DNA of 64,000 nt from Poa pratensis (taxonomy: Eukaryota; Streptophyta; Magnoliopsida; Poales; Poaceae): assembly GCA_947311845.1 (NCBI GenBank), contig CAMZMU010000059.1, positions 39,049,226 to 39,113,225 of the forward strand, in the 5' to 3' direction. Shown piece after piece: positions 9,895 to 21,600 of this stretch (position 1 is its first letter; each line of letters starts with the position of its first letter). The notes beneath the pieces were generated by a model, which saw only the letters and a program-made list of their open reading frames with translations, was not told the DNA's origin and did no database searches. Position numbers and translations under genes: made by a program.

Positions 9895-11395
9895 TGCGTT
9901 TGGTCTGTTCGGTTTGCTCGGTCCGGTCTTTTTAGTCTTTAAAAAAATCGGTCATCTAAAAATGGTACCCAAATTACCTTCAGTCTTTTCGGTCTTTCTA
10001 TATTCGGTCTTCGGTCTTTTCAGTCGGTCTTCGGTCATGACCATATAGACCAAATAGAGGAAATATCAGGCATTTCGGGCATTTCACTTTACATAAAATT
10101 TGCCAGCATAAAACGATGATCATTTCAGGCATTTCACTTTACAGTTTGCAACACAGAACTAAACAAGCATTTCAATTGTTGTTTCCTCTATATTGGCAGA
10201 ACACATTTGGTAGCACAACTACACAACTCTGGAAAGTTCACGTGCGTTCAGCTCATCCTGATGAACATATTGGTGCAGTTCTTCCTCAGATTCTGATGCC
10301 ATCTACAAAAGAACAGAGAAAGGTCTCTTATTCATCCATTCACCACTCTGGACAAGTGCAACCAGCAGAATTAAATAGAAAAAATTGTCCAAACAGAGCC
10401 TACAATTCCTAAACAATGGCACATCACATAGCAGCAGCTCAACCTTCCCGTACGACCTTATTTGATTTAGCAGCGAAGTTACAAATTTACAACAGTCACT
10501 AACAGTAGTAGAGCAGAACATTTGAACCTTGAGGAGTCAGGGGAAGGTTCTTACTCGGTGATGAGGCTGCCGTTGGCCGAGGTTGCAGATGCGGCCGGGA
10601 TGGAGATGCTCCCTAGTCCCCACCACGAGGGGCGGCAAGGTGTTGCGGCGGCGGGCCGGCGGCGACGAAGCTCGGTCTGGGTGCCGCGCTTGGAGCTTGG
10701 AGTTGCCGGCGGCCGGGTTTCGACTTCGAGACATGGCGGCGCGCGGGATTGAGATGTGGCGGCTGCTAGGTCTGGGAGGAAAAAAGGAGACGGGGGAAGA
10801 AAAATAGAGGAGCTGGGATGTTGACTTGTGACCTGCGCGCTCGACTGATTGCCTCGTTCTCACAATCGCACGTAGCTAGTGGAAAATGCCTGTCGCTTCG
10901 GTCGTTTCGGTCTACCACTCGCAACGACCGAACAGACCATTAGGGCTCATTTGATTCATAGGATGGGAAATGCGTAGGAATAGAAAACTCATATGATTGG
11001 TATGGCATGTCTAGTTGAATCCTATAGGAAGAGGAAGTTCCTTTGATTGGTGAAGGAATTTTTCCATGAGGTTGGAGCTCATGTTATTTTCGTATGGAGT
11101 TTGCACTGCAAGATTCTTGTAGGAATTTTTCCTATGGGATATGATCCTATGAATCAAACGGCTCCAAAGAAAAAATTCACATAGGATTTCAATCCTACAC
11201 CAATCCTTTGACAATCCTATGAATCAAAGGAGCCCTTATTATTTCGGTCACCTGATTAGCAGGACCGACATGCAGACCGAAGACCGAATTACCGGTTATT
11301 TCGGGTTCGGTCCCAGTTATTTCGGGTTCGGGCTTCGGTTTCGGTCTTTTATGCCCGGGTTGACCTACAACATTACCGGTCTGTCCCTAGAACAG
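9895..11395. mobile_element. Unclassified DNA-transposon-like segment with CGGTC-rich ends
   Basis: Both borders are packed with variants of TTCGGTC/GACCGAA (9900-10040, and 10900-10935 plus 11240-11365). This is the kind of sub-terminal motif clustering seen in hAT or Mutator-like elements. Between them, 10537-10863 minus is GC-rich and could be a 5' exon (an ATG at about 10735 followed by an Arg/Pro-rich stretch), but no transposase domain is visible. No exact TIR or TSD could be fixed. A Tourist MITE (10943-11235) is inserted in the right part. The call rests on pattern only. Confidence 0.25.
10943..11235. mobile_element. Tourist-type (PIF/Harbinger) MITE with intact TIRs
   Basis: The element starts GGGCTCATTTGATTCATAGG and ends with the inverted counterpart (CCTATGAATCAAAGGAGCCC), one mismatch apart in that arm. 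It is flanked by the 3-bp TSD TTA at 10940-10942 and 11236-11238. At 293 bp it is non-coding and would need a Harbinger transposase in trans. The near-perfect termini suggest a fairly young insertion. Confidence 0.92.
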
Positions 11396-12339
11396 CTGTG
11401 CTATTATCAGAACTAGAGCTGCGAGGATGGCTACGCATGCCGTGAAGACGTTCATCAAAATCTTCTGATTCAGCAAGACGAGATGTGTCTGGGGTTGATC
11501 GGCTCCACCGGGAATGGGATGTCGATGATCTGGCCCCAACGAGCGCGAAGGAGATCCCGGTACCTTTTCACTCACCTCCAGAAAGTGCAACCCCCTTCTG
11601 CATCAACAAAATTTGAACTGAAAAAGCGTCAACCGATGAAAACACACTGGAGGAGAACAATGGGTTCGAAGTGCATAAACTGTAGGGGGAATGGATGAAC
11701 TTACAGTTTTACACCCATGGTGTTCATACTTGAAGAAATGCTTGTAGGGGTTGGCAGAAGTGTCGGAGATGAACTAGAGGAACATTCCCTTTCGTTGCAG
11801 ACGGGGAACCTGATGAGCGGAAGAGGCGCCTTGGCTGGGACAGGCTTAGCCGGAGCGGATGAACTGGACCAGACATGGCGAGTAATATGGAGATACAAAT
11901 TGCCTTCGAAACGGAAGCATATAAAGGTGACTCCATCATTTGGTTTGTTTGATTGTTACCGACCGTTGGGTATTTACGACCACTGCCTACTCCTAAAACC
12001 CACTGTCCTGACGTTATTAATGCCGTGGCAGAGAATACAGAAAGAATACCGAATAGGTAATGAGATTCAGAAATGTTTCAATACAACTGCGGTCCTAATC
12101 TCCAAACGCGGGACGGCCATGATGTAGGGAGCGACCGGGACCAGGTTCTCCTCCGCATTTACGTCCAAAGTATGTTGTTTTATGCGATCCACCACCGAAC
12201 CGAACTACCGAAGTTCATTACCATAAAGATAACAAAACCCGCCCATCAACCACTCCAAAACATCCACGTGCAATAAAATAAGAGAGGTTTAGAGCATCTC
12301 CACGGCGGCTCCAAAATTTTGTTCAACACCCACAAAGGG
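11396..12339. other. No supported gene
   Basis: There are several open frames below 140 codons on both strands (for example 11717-12127 plus and 11387-11590 minus), but none shows a domain I know. The minus frame at 11387 has a hydrophobic stretch (VFTACVAILAALVLIIAQLF) that would form a membrane helix if expressed. Possible gene fragment, unproven. Confidence 0.25.
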
Positions 12340-12905
12340 CCTGTTTAAATTGAAGGATTTCCATAGGCTCCTTTGGATTGAAAGATTTTTGGAGAAATTC
12401 TGGAGGATTCCAATCCATAAAATTTCTTCCTAAGGAATCATTTTGGATTAAAGGATGGCACCTCTGAAATTCCTATGGATTGCATTATTACAACTCAATC
12501 CTATAGAAATTTTAACATCCACTCCCACCTCTCTTTTATACTCATTCGCGTAGGATCGAGATAATTTCATGTGTTTTATCCAAATGACTACTCATGTAGT
12601 TTTCCTCTGTTTTTCATTCCTCTGTTTTGCACGTGCAACCCTATCAAATTCCCGAGTTTTTCTTATTCATGTGTTTTGTAATCCAGTGACCAAAAGAAGT
12701 CTGAATATTAAAGGATTCCAATCCCTAAGATTTTTTCCCTAAGTAATCCCTTGGGGCTGGGGTGTAGGATTGCATTACTACACCCTAATCCCATAGAAAT
12801 TTTAACACTCCACTCTAAGCTCTTTTCTACACTCATGCGGCAACCCTAAGTAATTCCTAAGTAATCCCTAAGTAATCCCTTGGGGCTGGGGTGTAGGATT
12901 GCATA
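12340..12905. mobile_element. MITE-like sequence(s) of Harbinger type, with internal duplication
   Basis: The block opens with GGGCCTGTTTAAATTGAAGG, resembling Tourist-type termini. It contains repeated GGATTCCAATCC/CCTATAGAAATT motifs in both orientations. A direct repeat of about 38 bp centred on CCCTTGGGGCTGGGGTG occurs at about 12737-12774 and 12866-12904. Exact TIRs and TSDs are not resolved, so this may be two overlapping decayed MITEs. Confidence 0.4.
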
Positions 12906-12984
12906 GTCTAGTTCACACTCAAAGATAGGGAAAATTATTATAGCAGTTCAATTAAATTTTAAATTCGGCAAGTTATAGTAAACA

Positions 12985-14307
12985 ACATGGAACTCGAATT
13001 GCTGGTGTCTCTGTCCGTTGAGCACACTCAACTGCTCGACTAGATCGTTTTAGAGTTGATGAGTTGTATCATCATTAATTTGTTGATACGTGGGGAGAAA
13101 ATCATCAAACTCGGACCGGACACGGTGATGTGCCTCGGCAAGAGGACCATTTTTTAGAAAAGGGGCAAGCCCAGCCTCTGCATCGATTTGATGCATGCGG
13201 CTTTTATTGATTATTAAAAAGTACCGGAGTATCTTACAGACTTATTACATCACGTGTCACACAAAGTTAGGATATGAATCAGCCATCTAAAAAACAAGGA
13301 CAACATAAAATGACTCTGCATCAACATGTTATCCTAAGATCAGAACGCCAGCTGCACTGGAAATATAGATCCGACGCCACCGATTCGAGGCAGCTGCACC
13401 CAAAATCCATCGCGCCTCGCTTGTCCATTGACTGTAGGTAGGACCACGTACGGATCCAATGAGTAGCCATCGGGATAACCTGCATGAAGGAAGTTTTCTT
13501 TGCTCTATTAAAGATATAATCATTTCGAATATTCCAGGTAGCCCATAGCAAAGCACAAGCACCCACCCGGATTTGACCCTTCTCCTTCTTGGAGACTCCT
13601 GTCAACCAATTACCAAAAAAGTTAGTTATGCTACTTGGGGGTTTAATGTTGAAAGCCATATGGACAATGCGCCAAGTCATCTTTGCAAGAGGACATGAGA
13701 TAAATAAATGATGAATTGTTTCATCTTGATCACGGGCAAGAGGACCATGGCACTCAAACTGCTTATCGAACATCATGTTAGAATCTGTCAATCTCAATTA
13801 TCCTGTTATGCATGATAACACAAACATTAATGACCTCATAGCTTATTTGGTGGTCAAGATAGAGAAGGGTACCGGATAACCGAATAACTGGACTTAGAGC
13901 ACACCAAATGTCCGCTCCACATCTTTCCGAGCACTCTTTTATCTCTTTTCAAAGTGAGATTTTATCTTACAAACAGAGTTGCGGATTGTTTTCAATAATG
14001 TTGGCCAATAAGGATAAGTGTCATCTGCTAGGTAGTGACCAGCCACAGCGTGTATACGATTCAAAGGAAAAAAGCTAGCATTCTTTGAATCGGCCAAGCT
14101 TAGCTGCAGTGTGTGTATCCGGTTCAAAGCATAGATGGGACCCATCAAACGAAAACTAAAATACTGCTCCTTCCTGCTGGCTGCATGCTCTCCACTCCTT
14201 TCTAGCTTTGCATGGTGAATGTCAGGCCATAATTCGTATTTTAAGGCATGGCAACGATAGGAATCGAACCAACATTTTGGTTCGCTTCTTTCTTCTGACA
14301 CAAACAA
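12985..14307 (-). pseudogene. PIF/Harbinger transposase (HARBI1/ALP1-like) remnant, split by a LINE
   Basis: On the minus strand the DDE_Tnp_4 C-terminal half is recognisable: GHYLADDTYPYWPTLLKTI, then in a shifted frame KSARKDVERTFGVL, then the CVIMHNRI-type block near 13810. After the frame leading into ECHGPLA, the coding sequence resumes on the far side of the LINE insertion (13137 downwards) as EFDDFLPTYQQINDDTTHQL and NDLVEQL, the usual end of grass Harbinger transposases. Frameshifts, stops and missing N-terminal catalytic parts make it dead. The HHYP-like helix and first Asp regions are not seen. No TIR could be assigned. Confidence 0.8.
13151..13735 (-). mobile_element. 5'-truncated LINE inserted in the Harbinger transposase, 13-bp TSD
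   Basis: The 13-bp sequence GCAAGAGGACCAT occurs at 13138-13150 and 13736-13748. Between them the minus strand encodes the zf-RVT end of a LINE ORF2 (DETIHHLFISCPLAKMTWRI, KKEKGQIRVGACALLWATWN) followed by a short 3' UTR ending in an A-run (T-run at 13151-13155 on the plus strand). Only the last 585 bp were inserted, typical of abortive target-primed reverse transcription. Removing it rejoins the transposase reading frame of the host element. Confidence 0.9.
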
Positions 14308-14399
14308 GCGATGCTGGGCAGTGTGTGGAACCGGTTCCTAGAGGCCAATGAATCGCTTTTCTCTCACGCTGTGGCTGGTCTTATAGTATTGGTGGTCAT

Positions 14400-14600
14400 T
14401 TCCCATATGTAGAAAAATAGATTGTACTATGGGCTATACAAAAATGACAAGCTTGTGGCCCTACAAAGAAAATAAAAATTTATGTTCCACATTTGTCTTT
14501 TTTTTCACAGAGAACTACGAATGTCATTTTAGCACTAAACTTGACACACATGTAGAAAACATGTATTCAGCCAGGAGCACGTTAGCTTGCGTGCCAAAGG
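14400..14600 (-). repeat. Unclassified repeat, inverted partner of 21245-21590
   Basis: Sequence around GGGCTATACAAAAATGACAA, GCTTGTGGCCCTA and GACACACATGTAGAAAACAT reappears as reverse complement near 21245-21590 (there interrupted by extra sequence). The pair could be the two ends of one 7-kb transposon or two independent copies of a Triticeae repeat. Confidence 0.5.
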
Positions 14601-17115
14601 GATGGAGGTAATTTATCGCCGACCTCCTCCGTGGATTGTCCGGCTCCCTTTTGACCAAAGGGCAATAGATGATTCTTGACCTCCCCTAATTCTTTCCTTA
14701 TCACTTAGGATAACTAGGGAAACAAACATGGACGAAATCAGTGAAAATTTGTGAAGTTACAAAGAATCCATCACCTAGAACAGCTAGTATGAGCGGCCAC
14801 GCTCGTACCACTGCTCGGTAAAATTTCTATTGATTGCATGGAGTTTAGTATTTTGGCCTCATTTCCTCACACGAACATCGCTTTGAGATTTATTCGGCTC
14901 GCATGATTCGTGAGTACGAGCCCAACAATTTAATTCAATTGCATCTTCAATATGAGAAATTTGGGAAATATTAAAAATTTCAAACTTTTCATAAGCCCTT
15001 CATTTTGTGTGTGTAACTTCTCCAGAATGACTACAACTTGGATCAATTCATTCTACAAAGTACATGAGAGTTTAACATCACCCAGACACACACTAAAACC
15101 ATGGAAAAGAAAATAGGACCTAATAAACTATATATTATGTAATTCTCAGAAATAAATGCTCCGAAATTAGTAATCATGTATATAAGAAATTAAAGTGGCT
15201 AGATGGAGGTTGATATGATGGATTTTATGACAACAAATGAGTTGCAAAATGCATATAAAATCCAATAATCAACATCCCCAAATTATTCTTAGATCAAGAA
15301 GGTTGAGAGAAGAAAATGTGACCATCTAACTTTCCACTGAAAATGTTGCCACTGGGTGTATCCTATTTATTCCCGCATAATGAAAGCAAGGCAACACAAG
15401 CTTAGTTATATAAATTATTTCAAGGTCCATGCCACTAGAGCTTTGGTTAAAACTTCCATCACCTGGTAAAAGTTGATTCTAGCATGAGGGTATATACTTG
15501 TGATCCTCCTATTTGCAATTTATTTATTTACTTTTGTTAAGTCAAATATGAGCACTATTAGTAGTCAAGATCTAACAGAAATTGAGATTTTTTAAACTAC
15601 CACTAATACTGTCAAGTCAATGCTCTCAAGTGTTAATTTTGGTTGTTGAGCTCCCGGAATGTATATCTCTAAGTGAATGATACCATACCAAAAAGGGTGG
15701 TGTATGGGAATGAGTATTGTGTAGGCAAGGTTGAAGTAACCGATTTAGCATCACTAGTGCTCTTGACCGATATCCGGGGTTGCCACTGGTTTTGACCGCT
15801 GAAAAGTCAGCTGAGTGTCCAACTTTTCTTAAGAAACACATTTCTACAAGAATGCAAAATATTACCCGTCGTAACGTTGATGTTACAGACATTATCCAAC
15901 TCATAGCCAGAATCTTAGAGTTATCTCATGTAGATCGTTCATAAGTCAGCGGAATTGTTAGTTTCCCATAGAGTGCCACAATAGCGTATGACACGCGTAA
16001 AGCAATATCTCATTGTGATGACAAGGCAAACTTCGGCGTGTAAAATCTAAAGCTTCGAATGAGACTAAATATCTGAAATGCAGGAACGATGTGACTAGAA
16101 AGTCATTCAAAACTTGATGAATGAACCATCGTATTTGAAGAAGCTATAAAGTCGATTACAAAAGCACTATAACCATAATTAAGATATTTGTTAGATTATA
16201 GATGTTAGAGATATGTATCATGATATATACATAATTAAATATATGCACGAACACATAAATGCACAGGGATACATATTCATACATTGTATACTTTATTCAA
16301 TTCAAGAAGCAATTTTATTACAACATATAATTTCAATTTGGTACAGGCAAAATTTTACAGATATACTATACAAATGTACACAAATAACACTATAACAATT
16401 TTTACGAAACTTGTTATGTGGTTAACTATGTTGTATAATTAATTGAAAATTATACTCATTAATATGATAAAAATAATATTAAAAGAAACATAAAAGTTTA
16501 GTATAAAACGTAGTATGCCATGGTTCCATTTTCTTCATATGAATCACTTAATGTCACAATATATAATAATAAACAGGGTGAAACTGAAAAAATGTTACCA
16601 TCCGCTCTTTACAATTGACCTCCAATAACTACTGTTCCTTCCCCAAATCGTTAGCTATTTGCCTCTTTGCATTCGCCATGGTTCATGATCCCTTCGATGA
16701 GCATCACATTGTCTACTTACTCATTTCGCCTCCACCGAAGTGGCGGCCTCTACAGCGGGCGTATACGTGCCTTAAGTGCGACGATTTCAACGTCATCCTC
16801 GACCACTGTGACCGACGCCACATATCATGTGGGTTTAAACCATGTCTCCGTCATCTCTGAATCTCTGATTTTGATGTTAGTTTTTTGAACTCTTTTTCTG
16901 TCAGTTTCATGAGTTAGTTTCAGTTGTCAATTTTAGTTAGCATTTTTTTCAGCAAGTTGTTAGCTCACGCCAAGAGGTTGTGATATGTGCGCCACTGGCT
17001 AAGTTGCATACTGTAAAGCACAAAACTCGAATGGCACGGTCAGTAGTGGAGCATGTAGCTCCGCACGATTTCCTTTCCACACATGAACAAAAAGAGAACA
17101 AAAAAGTTGCAGACT
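14601..17115. other. AT-rich intergenic sequence, no gene supported
   Basis: No domain, LTR, TIR or poly(A) structure was recognised. Short open frames (such as 15626-15904 minus and 16615-16860 plus) lack motifs. The right end is the left flank of the ORF1-carrying Harbinger element. Confidence 0.35.
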
Positions 17116-17373
17116 TAAGGATGACTCCAACGGGCCGACGCATCGAGTCCGCGCGTGTCCGTCCCTGTCCGCGCAAGCCAAAAACACGGCCCAACGGGGC
17201 GACGCAAACGGACCGCGGTCCATTTTTCTGTCCGCCGCGACGCATTCCTGGCCCAAATTTGGGCCACGGATGCGTCGGGCGCGGACGCGCGGCGGAGCGC
17301 AATTGTGTCCTCCTCTGGTCCGCACTTCGGGCTCGGCCTCTCCAAAACCCCAGTCCACACTCCAACCCTAGCC

Positions 17374-19146
17374 ATGGCCGGTGCAGCCGCCGCCGCCTCC
17401 GACGCTGGACCTGCCGCCGCCGGCACCGCCTCCGCCGCCGGCCCCGCCGCTGGATGTGCGTCCAAAGCTGCAAAGAAACCAAAGAAGGAACTCACGAAGA
17501 GCAGAGGGCCGCAGAGACCCAGAAGCAGGGCGACTGGAGGAGCAGGTTGAAGCAGGAGAAGCTCAACGCCGCCAAGAAGGCTGCCGCCGTGCCGGAGGAC
17601 TCTGACCTCGTGTCCAGGGCCGCGACCGCTGCCCTCCTCCTGATTGGAATTACCCCGACGGCGGCCGTGGTCGGTGTCGCGACTGCGGCGGCCAGCTCCA
17701 ACGCCTCGGCGGCCCGGCCGCCAAGATCGAGATCTTTCGCGACGGCACCATCGCCACCGTACGGGTACCTTCCGGGAACCATGCCGCCGCGGGTTTCCCC
17801 TACCTCAGGCGAATCCGCGCCCAGCCCAGTCGAGGTACCTTCGCTTGATCTGAACACGCCTACTACACCTTTGGCCGGGCACTCACCGGCGGCGCAGACA
17901 GTGGCCGCGCGTGCAGCTGCCCCGGCAGTGGTCGCCCCGGCGCGTAACCTGTTCGGCGAAATGCCCAGGCCGTCGCCGGGTGACCCCAAGTACTACGAGG
18001 AGGTCCATGATGAGGGGGACGACGTCCTCCAGGACATGATCAGGGACAACAACGAGTACGCCGAGGACGATTACGATGCCGGCGATGATGAAGTTCCGCC
18101 GACCGGCCCCGATGTGATCAACATCGACAATGAGCCGGTTTTCGAAGGAGAGCTCGAGACCCAAGCCCGGGCAATGAAGAGAAAGATGAGCCAAAGGGGC
18201 GCCTCATTCACGGCCGAGGAAGATGTGCTCATTTGCGAGTCCTGTATCGAGGTTGGAAGCAACCAAATTCTCGGGGCGGAACAAAGAGGGTTGGCATATT
18301 GGGGCCGGTTCACCAAGCGCTACAATGAATGTAGAATCCTACCGCCCCACAACATTCAGACGCAGCGGACGGAGGTATCTATCTCCAAGAGGTGGCTCCA
18401 CATATCCGCGGAGACGAGCAAGTTTTGCGGCTCCGTTGAAAATGTTCAAGCCTGGCCAGCAAGTGGCTTCGGAATGAATGAACAGGTGAGTTTTGTGGCT
18501 CCTCTTCCCTTGTACAATTTGTATGTGTTGCAAGATTTGCAAATTATTTTGGTTACTATAAATTTGTATGCCCAGGTGTTGCAAGCTTTGGAAACCTTCA
18601 AGAGGCAATACAAGAAGGCCTTCACCTTGACCCATTGTTACCGGGCACTCAAGGACCAGCAGAAATGGAAGGCCCTCTACGCCTCCCTAAAAAATGGTGG
18701 ACAACCCCTTGATAAGGGAGAGCACACAACGGAAAAGGAAGGGAGGCCAAGGAGGAAGAACAACTCGAAGGCCGAGTTGAAACGAGATGCAACAACCGTT
18801 GCATTGCAAGAGACATTGAACGGGTTCCTAACCCAAAAGGACAAGGTTGCCGACAAGAAGGAGGAGAGGAGAGAAAAGGAGCGTCTAGAGAGAGAGACGG
18901 CTTCCAAGCTCTTCTTCGAATTGCAGAAGAAGAAACTCGACATAGAAGAAGAAAACGCCCGGAAAAGAGCAAGGGAAGTCGATGCAAGAGCCAAGGACGC
19001 CGAGGCTAGGGCCATGGAGGCCGAGGCAAAAGCAAAGGCCTATGCCAAGAGGAGTCCAGGATCGTGGACATGGATCTCTCGGCCTTGACCCTACGAAGAA
19101 GGCCTACTACCTCAAGAAGCAAAGTTACTACATGGACCGAGATTGA
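17374..19146 (+). pseudogene. Harbinger ORF1: Myb/trihelix-like, NAM-associated-type protein (frameshifted)
   Basis: The likely start is ATG 17374 (context CTAGCCATGG), giving an Ala-rich N-terminus. A frameshift near 17500 moves into the long frame used to 19088. That frame contains a Myb/SANT-like block (GASFTAEEDVLICESCIEVG, then KRYNECRILPPHNIQTQRTE, KRWLHISAETSKFCG). A NAM-associated C-terminal region follows (FTLTHCYRALKDQQKWKALY), then a charged coiled coil rich in EER, AEA and KAK repeats (residues equivalent to 18830-19040). A second frameshift near 19040-19085 restores a family-like end (DPTKKAYYLKKQSYYMDRD) that stops at 19146. ORF1 proteins of this family bind DNA and assist the transposase in the nucleus. 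The open frame upstream of 17374 crosses the TIR and is not coding. Domain assignment is from memory of the family. Confidence 0.75.
18486..18575 (+). other. Probable intron in Harbinger ORF1
   Basis: GTGAGTTTTG at 18486 and TTTGTATGCCCAG ending at 18575 fit plant donor and acceptor sites. The 90-bp piece is T-rich and happens to be open, but its translation interrupts the conserved passage: splicing joins GFGMNEQ to VLQALETFKRQYKK as in related proteins. Confidence 0.65.
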
Positions 19147-19525
19147 TCAAATCTCGGTCGTTTTATTTATGTTGCATGCCGGTCTTGAACTATGGCCGAT
19201 ATGGCCGAAAAAAACATGGAATTTGTAATATTTTGGATATGTATGCAGACATGGCCCTATGAGGCCGGGATTATATTTTATTTTAGATTCATATGCTTGC
19301 TATATACTTCGGCCCAGTTGGGTATGTATGCAGACATGGCTCTGCCGATTTATGATCAAAATGATAAAAACCCTGGCCGGGCGGACTCGATGCGTCGGCC
19401 CCGTTGGGCGCAGTGGCCAGAAAGGGGCAGACGTGGGCCGGACGCGCGTCCGTTTGCCGACCCAAACGGACAAAACGCGGACCAAATGCGCGTACGTTTG
19501 GGTCGCCCCGTTGGAGTCATCCTAA

Positions 19526-21040
19526 GGCAGTACAAAAACTTCAGAGTTCATGTTCTGCTCTCTCTTGTATAGCTTGCGGTCAGATAAGAATTGGCATCGG
19601 AGCCTACATCATGTGTCCATGTCGAGCGGAGGGAAGATGGGCTCTCCCTTTTGTGTGTGCAAGACTCCACCGCCACGGCTATGACAATGCTCGTCGAGTC
19701 GTGGGAGGAGCAGGACACGGCGCAATGGCGGGGAGAAAGAGCCTTGGTCCCCACTGGCGCCAGCGTCACCGACGATCGTACATTTGCAGCTGGATGGAAG
19801 ACGAACCCAAAACAGTGCAGCTTAAGCCTGGCCTCTCGTGGTGCTTTTTTTGGGATTATATTTGTTTTCCATCGAGCACACCTAATCCGATCTAATTGAG
19901 TGTTGGGCTTTCCTCTTTTTATTTGAATCGCACAAAAAGACATATCGCCGCGGTCGCCGGACACAAGTGGGTTCCAACCGAGAGTTTTTCAGTTACACAT
20001 GGGTTGAACTACCTACCCATTAGACTTGCATCGCGATTCGTGTAATATGTGAGTTGCAAGTTGTTTGCAAATGATATTTTGAGTTGCAACTAACAGTTTG
20101 CAGCTACATAGCTACATATGGATTGCAACTCACTAGACATTAAATTTGCATCACGATTCGTGTGACCGTGAGTTGTAAGTGGGTTGGAACTAAGATTATG
20201 GGATAATGTCAAAACGCCTTCATGAAAGAAAACCGTCGCATTCGACCTGAATACATGGCATTCCTTTTGTTGGAAAAGAACTGCCCAATGATACATCCAA
20301 GCACTTTTCTCAAGTTGCTATTCCTTTTGTCGGAAAAGAACAAAATCCACCTCTGTTGTGTTACTGTGTCATGTTTCAATATTACAATGTGATATTCCCT
20401 AAAGGATCCAAGCTTCATCCCTTGTAGGTATTGACAAAGTTTCAACCGACAAAGTGAGAGTGAGAGATTGGCACTTGTGCAAATCTATTGTCCAAACCAA
20501 GCCAATTGAGCTAGCGTCCATCTTGTGTTTGTGTGACACTTGAGTACGTAATTTTTGACAGGTTCATCGCTTCGTTTGTGCTCGCACTTTGGTCACGCTA
20601 ATCCGAATTTCCGTTTGTGTGTCCTTTTTAATTTGGTCATTGTGGTTATCTTCTACTTCTTACAGCAAACATTTCATTGGATTGGCTTGTTTCTTTTGCC
20701 ACTTTACCTTCTATAGCTCCGCATAAGTGGGTGCGTTGGGTTTGCTTTGGATTCTCATTTGTCAAGCCAAGTACCTTCAATTGTTAATAATTTATCTTGG
20801 TAAGGCCATTGGTTCAATACTATCATTCGAGGTTACGACATTCTACTTTGAGCAACATATACCTCCACATTAAGTTCAAGCTCCGATCATGATCCAAATG
20901 GAAGGAACCAAGGTGACAATGGTTATGTCACACATGGTGAATTTGTTGGTCCTCTCCACCTTTTGAGAGATGGTATTGAGCACTACGAGCATCGACTTCA
21001 AACTCAAAGGGTCGGTTTCAATGAGCAATTGGCACGCATG
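19526..21040. other. Intergenic sequence, with an imperfect tandem repeat
   Basis: No gene supported. Around 20020-20180 a unit with TTGCATCGCGATTCGTG and GTGAGTTGCAAG recurs about 118 bp later in diverged form. The rest shows nothing recognisable. Confidence 0.35.
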
Positions 21041-21600
21041 ACAGAGCTCACCTGCTCCTAGCTGAATAAAAAATCAAAAAAATTGTCAAATATTTCAAAC
21101 AAAAAAAAGTCTAAAACAAATTGATGAGTGCCAAGTTTTGGCATACACGTCTTGTACTTGGTAAGTGCCAAGTTTCGAAAAAAAATCTGAAATATTTGAA
21201 AAAAATAAACAAGTAAACGAATTGGTACCCGATCCCACCTACTCCTAGCTGAATACATGTTTTTATATGCGTGCCAAGTTTCGTCCTAAAAGGACATTCG
21301 TAGTGCTATGTAAAAAAAAATCAGTGGCCAAAATGAGATTTCAAAATATATTTTTTAGATCACTGATTTTGTTTTTTAGAGCACTAAGAGTGTCATTTTT
21401 TATCTTAAATAATTATGAAAAAGGTACATCTACGCATTACTATGTAGAACGGCACAGGTTTATCGAAATGTTTTATCATCCCTGATCTAAGCACAAAAAA
21501 GACAAATGTGGAAGATAATTTTTTTCTTCTTTTCTTTATAGGGCCACAAGCTTGTCATTTTTGTATAGCCCAAATACAACCTAATTTTCATCATTCCAGA
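21041..21600 (+). repeat. Unclassified repeat, inverted partner of 14400-14600
   Basis: It contains CTAGCTGAATACATGTTTT, GACAAATGTGGAAGAT and GGGCCACAAGCTTGTCATTT, matching the reverse complement of 14400-14600, plus an internal partial duplication (CTCCTAGCTGAATA at 21055 and 21242). No coding sequence. Confidence 0.5.

Larger units (their letters stand above)
17119..19522 (+). mobile_element. PIF/Harbinger element with intact ends carrying only ORF1
   Basis: The termini are GGATGACTCCAACGGG at the left and CCCGTTGGAGTCATCC at the right, perfect inverted repeats apart from one base immediately inside. They are flanked by TSD TAA (17116-17118 and 19523-19525), the TWA-type target typical of PIF/Harbinger. 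GC-rich sub-terminal blocks at both ends share ACGCATCGAGTCCGC-like and ACGCGGACC-like motifs. The 2.4-kb interior encodes a single ORF1-like protein and no DDE transposase, so the copy must be mobilised in trans, if at all. Confidence 0.88.

Noticed and set aside
13321..13797. 158-codon minus-strand frame as one protein
   Set aside because: It is a chance fusion of Harbinger transposase codons and the inserted LINE. The TSD separates them.
16615..16860. 81-codon plus-strand frame with several Cys residues
   Set aside because: No recognisable zinc-finger spacing. An overlapping frame in another phase is equally open.
16980..17373. N-terminal extension of the long frame covering Harbinger ORF1
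   Set aside because: It begins outside the element, crosses the TIR and TSD and is in a different frame from the credible ATG at 17374, so it is fortuitous.
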